DNA of 64,000 nt from the NCBI GenBank assembly GCA_029251165.1, contig JAQXDW010000054.1:124001-188000 (forward strand), written 5' to 3'. Both the position numbers and the translations under genes were made by a program. How positions within the stretch are numbered: position 1 is the stretch's first letter; every line of letters starts with the position of its first letter. Of this stretch, positions 62,608 through 64,000 are shown piece after piece. A model generated the notes under the pieces. That model was not told where the DNA came from. It ran no database searches and saw only the letters and a list, made by a program, of their open reading frames with translations. This DNA comes from Myxococcota bacterium (GTDB taxonomy: Bacteria; Myxococcota_A; UBA796).

Positions 62608-63437
62608 CGCCGCTCCCCGCTCGGATCCCCGATGCAGACCCGACCATCCTCTCCCCAGGCAAAGGTCGCAGGGTCGCCGGGAGACGGCACCGCGCCTGGC
62701 CGGATGTCATCTCGGAATGGCCGCAGCTCTCCGGAGGGCAGCCACTCAAAGTAGTACAGCGACTCTCCCGGCGTGCACGCCTCCGCCAGGAGGTCACAGG
62801 TCGAGAGCAGCCGGGTGCCAGCCTTGGTGAAGAACAGCTCGATCTGGGCCACCTGAAGCACCGCCGGGGAGACCTCCAGCGCGAGGGTCTCCCGGGTGAT
62901 GCCCAAGGCACTCCAGCGGACCAGCTGTACGTCTGACGCTTCAGCATCGCTCGAGTACACCGCCATCCACGGCCCCAGACCGCGCACCATCCGATCGATG
63001 GTCGCGAGGCCGGCGTCCGGACAGTCCACAGCCTCTCCCCACGCTCGAGTCTGGGCATCGAGGGTAACGCAGACGCTGAGGCCATCGTCGCTGCGCTGGG
63101 CCAGCAGGATGTGGCGATCGTCCAGCCAGACCGCCGCGCTCTGAGAGGGATCGGGGGGCAGTGCAGGAAGGGGCGCGCTCGCAGCGATTCGGCCATCGAA
63201 CAAGCCCAGCAAGAGGTGTGTGTCGTCCACCAGAAGCACCTGCCCCGATGGGGAGATGTCCAGGAGCAGCGCTCGGTGACCTCCCGAGACATGAGGCCGA
63301 TGGGTCGGGTACAGCAGCGGCTGCCATGCCCCCCGGACCGGCTCCATGAGGAGCTGCCGATCCACCAGGATCCGCCCATCCTGCAGCCACACCACATCTG
63401 GATCCGCAGCCAGCGCAAGTCCCGTCAGAATCAACAT
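62583..63437 (-). CDS. exported protein of unknown function, beta-propeller-like
   Basis: 284 residues from the ATG at 63437 (MLILTGLALAADPDVVWLQDG), a short signal peptide likely cut after ALA. The mature part is beta-rich with repeating patterns (DGRILVDRQLL, SGQVLLVDDTHLLLGLFDGR, ERHILLAQ-type segments), compatible with a six- or seven-bladed propeller. No catalytic motif. Upstream in-frame starts exist but would remove the signal from the N-terminus. It overlaps the desaturase gene downstream. Confidence 0.6.
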   Translation of the reverse strand: MLILTGLALAADPDVVWLQDGRILVDRQLLMEPVRGAWQPLLYPTHRPHVSGGHRALLLDISPSGQVLLVDDTHLLLGLFDGRIAASAPLPALPPDPSQSAAVWLDDRHILLAQRSDDGLSVCVTLDAQTRAWGEAVDCPDAGLATIDRMVRGLGPWMAVYSSDAEASDVQLVRWSALGITRETLALEVSPAVLQVAQIELFFTKAGTRLLSTCDLLAEACTPGESLYYFEWLPSGELRPFRDDIRPGAVPSPGDPATFAWGEDGRVCIGDPSGERRCYPLPEG

Positions 63438-63577
63438 GACCACCAATCTACCCCGCGCCCGCCGTGCTGACGCTTTGTTCTGCACACCTGCCGTCAGACT
63501 CCGCCCTGCGCCATCGCTTCTCCACGGACAACAGGACAGCTGCTCCCCGGCAGACGCCACGGTGATATCTCCTCCCC

Positions 63578-64000
63578 GTGAGCGCTTCTCCCATCCAAGC
63601 CCGACAGCTCCTGACACGCTTCTTTGTCGGCGTGATCGGCATCATGATCCTCAGCGCGGTCCTCGGAAGGCTGCTCAAGGCGGAGCTCGTCTCGCTGGGT
63701 CAAGGCTTCGTCGCGACCTTCGGTGGCCCAGGCCTCGCAGCCTGCCTCGCGGTCCCCGACGCCCTCCCGTTTCCCCCAGTCCATGAGTTCTGCACCGGGT
63801 TCGCGCTGCTCGGCGACATGCCGTTCTGGACGGTCGTCGCCTGGGGCAGCGCAGGGAGCATCAGCGGGGGCAGCGTCGGCTTCCTCATTGGACGCGTGCT
63901 GGTGAAGACCGAGCGGTTCCAGCGCTTCGTCGAGGGGCGGGGCCGGGATGCCTGGGAGGGTGTTCGCCAGTACGGCGCGATGGCCCTCGCCCTCGGTGCA
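63578..64000 (+). CDS. DedA/VTT-family membrane protein (3' end outside the window)
   Basis: Open frame of 141 residues running off the end, from a GTG at 63578; the start is uncertain because no clear ribosome-binding site is seen. It encodes a first span (FFVGVIGIMILSAVLGRLL), then VPDALPFPPVHEFCTGFALLGDMPFW, then a glycine-rich span (AWGSAGSISGGSVGFLIGRVL), the pattern of DedA/VTT (SNARE-associated) proteins such as YqaA, which include polyprenyl- and phospholipid-flipping proteins. It is divergent from the secreted propeller-like gene. Confidence 0.75.
   Translation, partial: MSASPIQARQLLTRFFVGVIGIMILSAVLGRLLKAELVSLGQGFVATFGGPGLAACLAVPDALPFPPVHEFCTGFALLGDMPFWTVVAWGSAGSISGGSVGFLIGRVLVKTERFQRFVEGRGRDAWEGVRQYGAMALALGA

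Overview
The window is a gene-dense, high-GC bacterial chromosome segment. Coding strands alternate in blocks, many neighbours overlap by 1-4 bases, and GTG or TTG starts are frequent. The organism looks Gram-negative and deltaproteobacterial/Myxococcota-like. Support for this is the acpP-fabF-rpiB-glyA-nrdR-ribD-ribE-ribBA-ribH-nusB gene order, the many lipoproteins with very short signal peptides, an Asp/Thr-rich lipoprotein linker, three GH57 glucan enzymes and a BcrC/HgdB-type protein. This assignment is an inference from gene content; no rRNA is present. No insertion sequence, prophage, CRISPR array or plasmid function was seen.

Layout. 1-5.4 kb: C-terminal part of a 2-hydroxyacyl-CoA dehydratase-like protein, an M28 peptidase lipoprotein, a lipoprotein with a complete peptidylarginine-deiminase (PAD) catalytic set, and a translationally coupled HEAT-repeat protein. 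5.4-10.9 kb (minus): three GH57 genes in tandem; the outer two keep their catalytic residues and the middle one has lost essentially all of them. 11-14 kb: a THUMP-type RNA methyltransferase and a cytoplasmic WD40-like protein. 14.1-28.4 kb (minus): a long co-directional housekeeping block. In transcription order it holds a radical-SAM-like protein lacking the cluster cysteines, YceD, L32, PlsX, ACP, FabF, RpiB, GlyA, NrdR, a reductase-only RibD, RibE, RibBA with a degenerate cyclohydrolase half, RibH, NusB, a DUF2752 protein, an IscA-type protein and two related membrane proteins. 28.4-30.6 kb: a small lipoprotein, gltX, and a tRNA-Glu(CTC) with its own promoter and terminator. 30.6-34.3 kb: a poorly coding stretch with decayed genes around one beta-propeller lipoprotein. 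34.3-39.5 kb: a methyltransferase, a CapA-family lipoprotein, a small lipoprotein and a GT-C-like membrane protein. 39.6-51.5 kb: a PilZ protein, a membrane protein, a GH2-like lipoprotein, a GH13 amylase lipoprotein, two TPR proteins and an M1 aminopeptidase with HEAT repeats. 51.5-56.5 kb: a YejABE-like peptide ABC importer whose YejB-like permease carries a whole seven-bladed WD40 propeller inside its first extracytoplasmic loop. 56.8-64 kb: an M19-like amidohydrolase lipoprotein, an unknown 595-residue protein coupled to a MaoC hot-dog protein, a fatty-acid desaturase, a secreted protein and the start of a DedA/VTT membrane protein.

Together the genes suggest a bacterium with a rich cell-surface and periplasmic protein-processing layer (M28, M1, M19-like and PAD enzymes plus a peptide importer) and active alpha-glucan metabolism (GH57 trio, GH13). 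The strongest candidate for something undescribed is the WD40-in-permease importer at 51554-56547. Next come the GH57 pseudoenzyme, the radical-SAM-like protein without a cluster motif, and the bacterial PAD lipoprotein with its HEAT partner.
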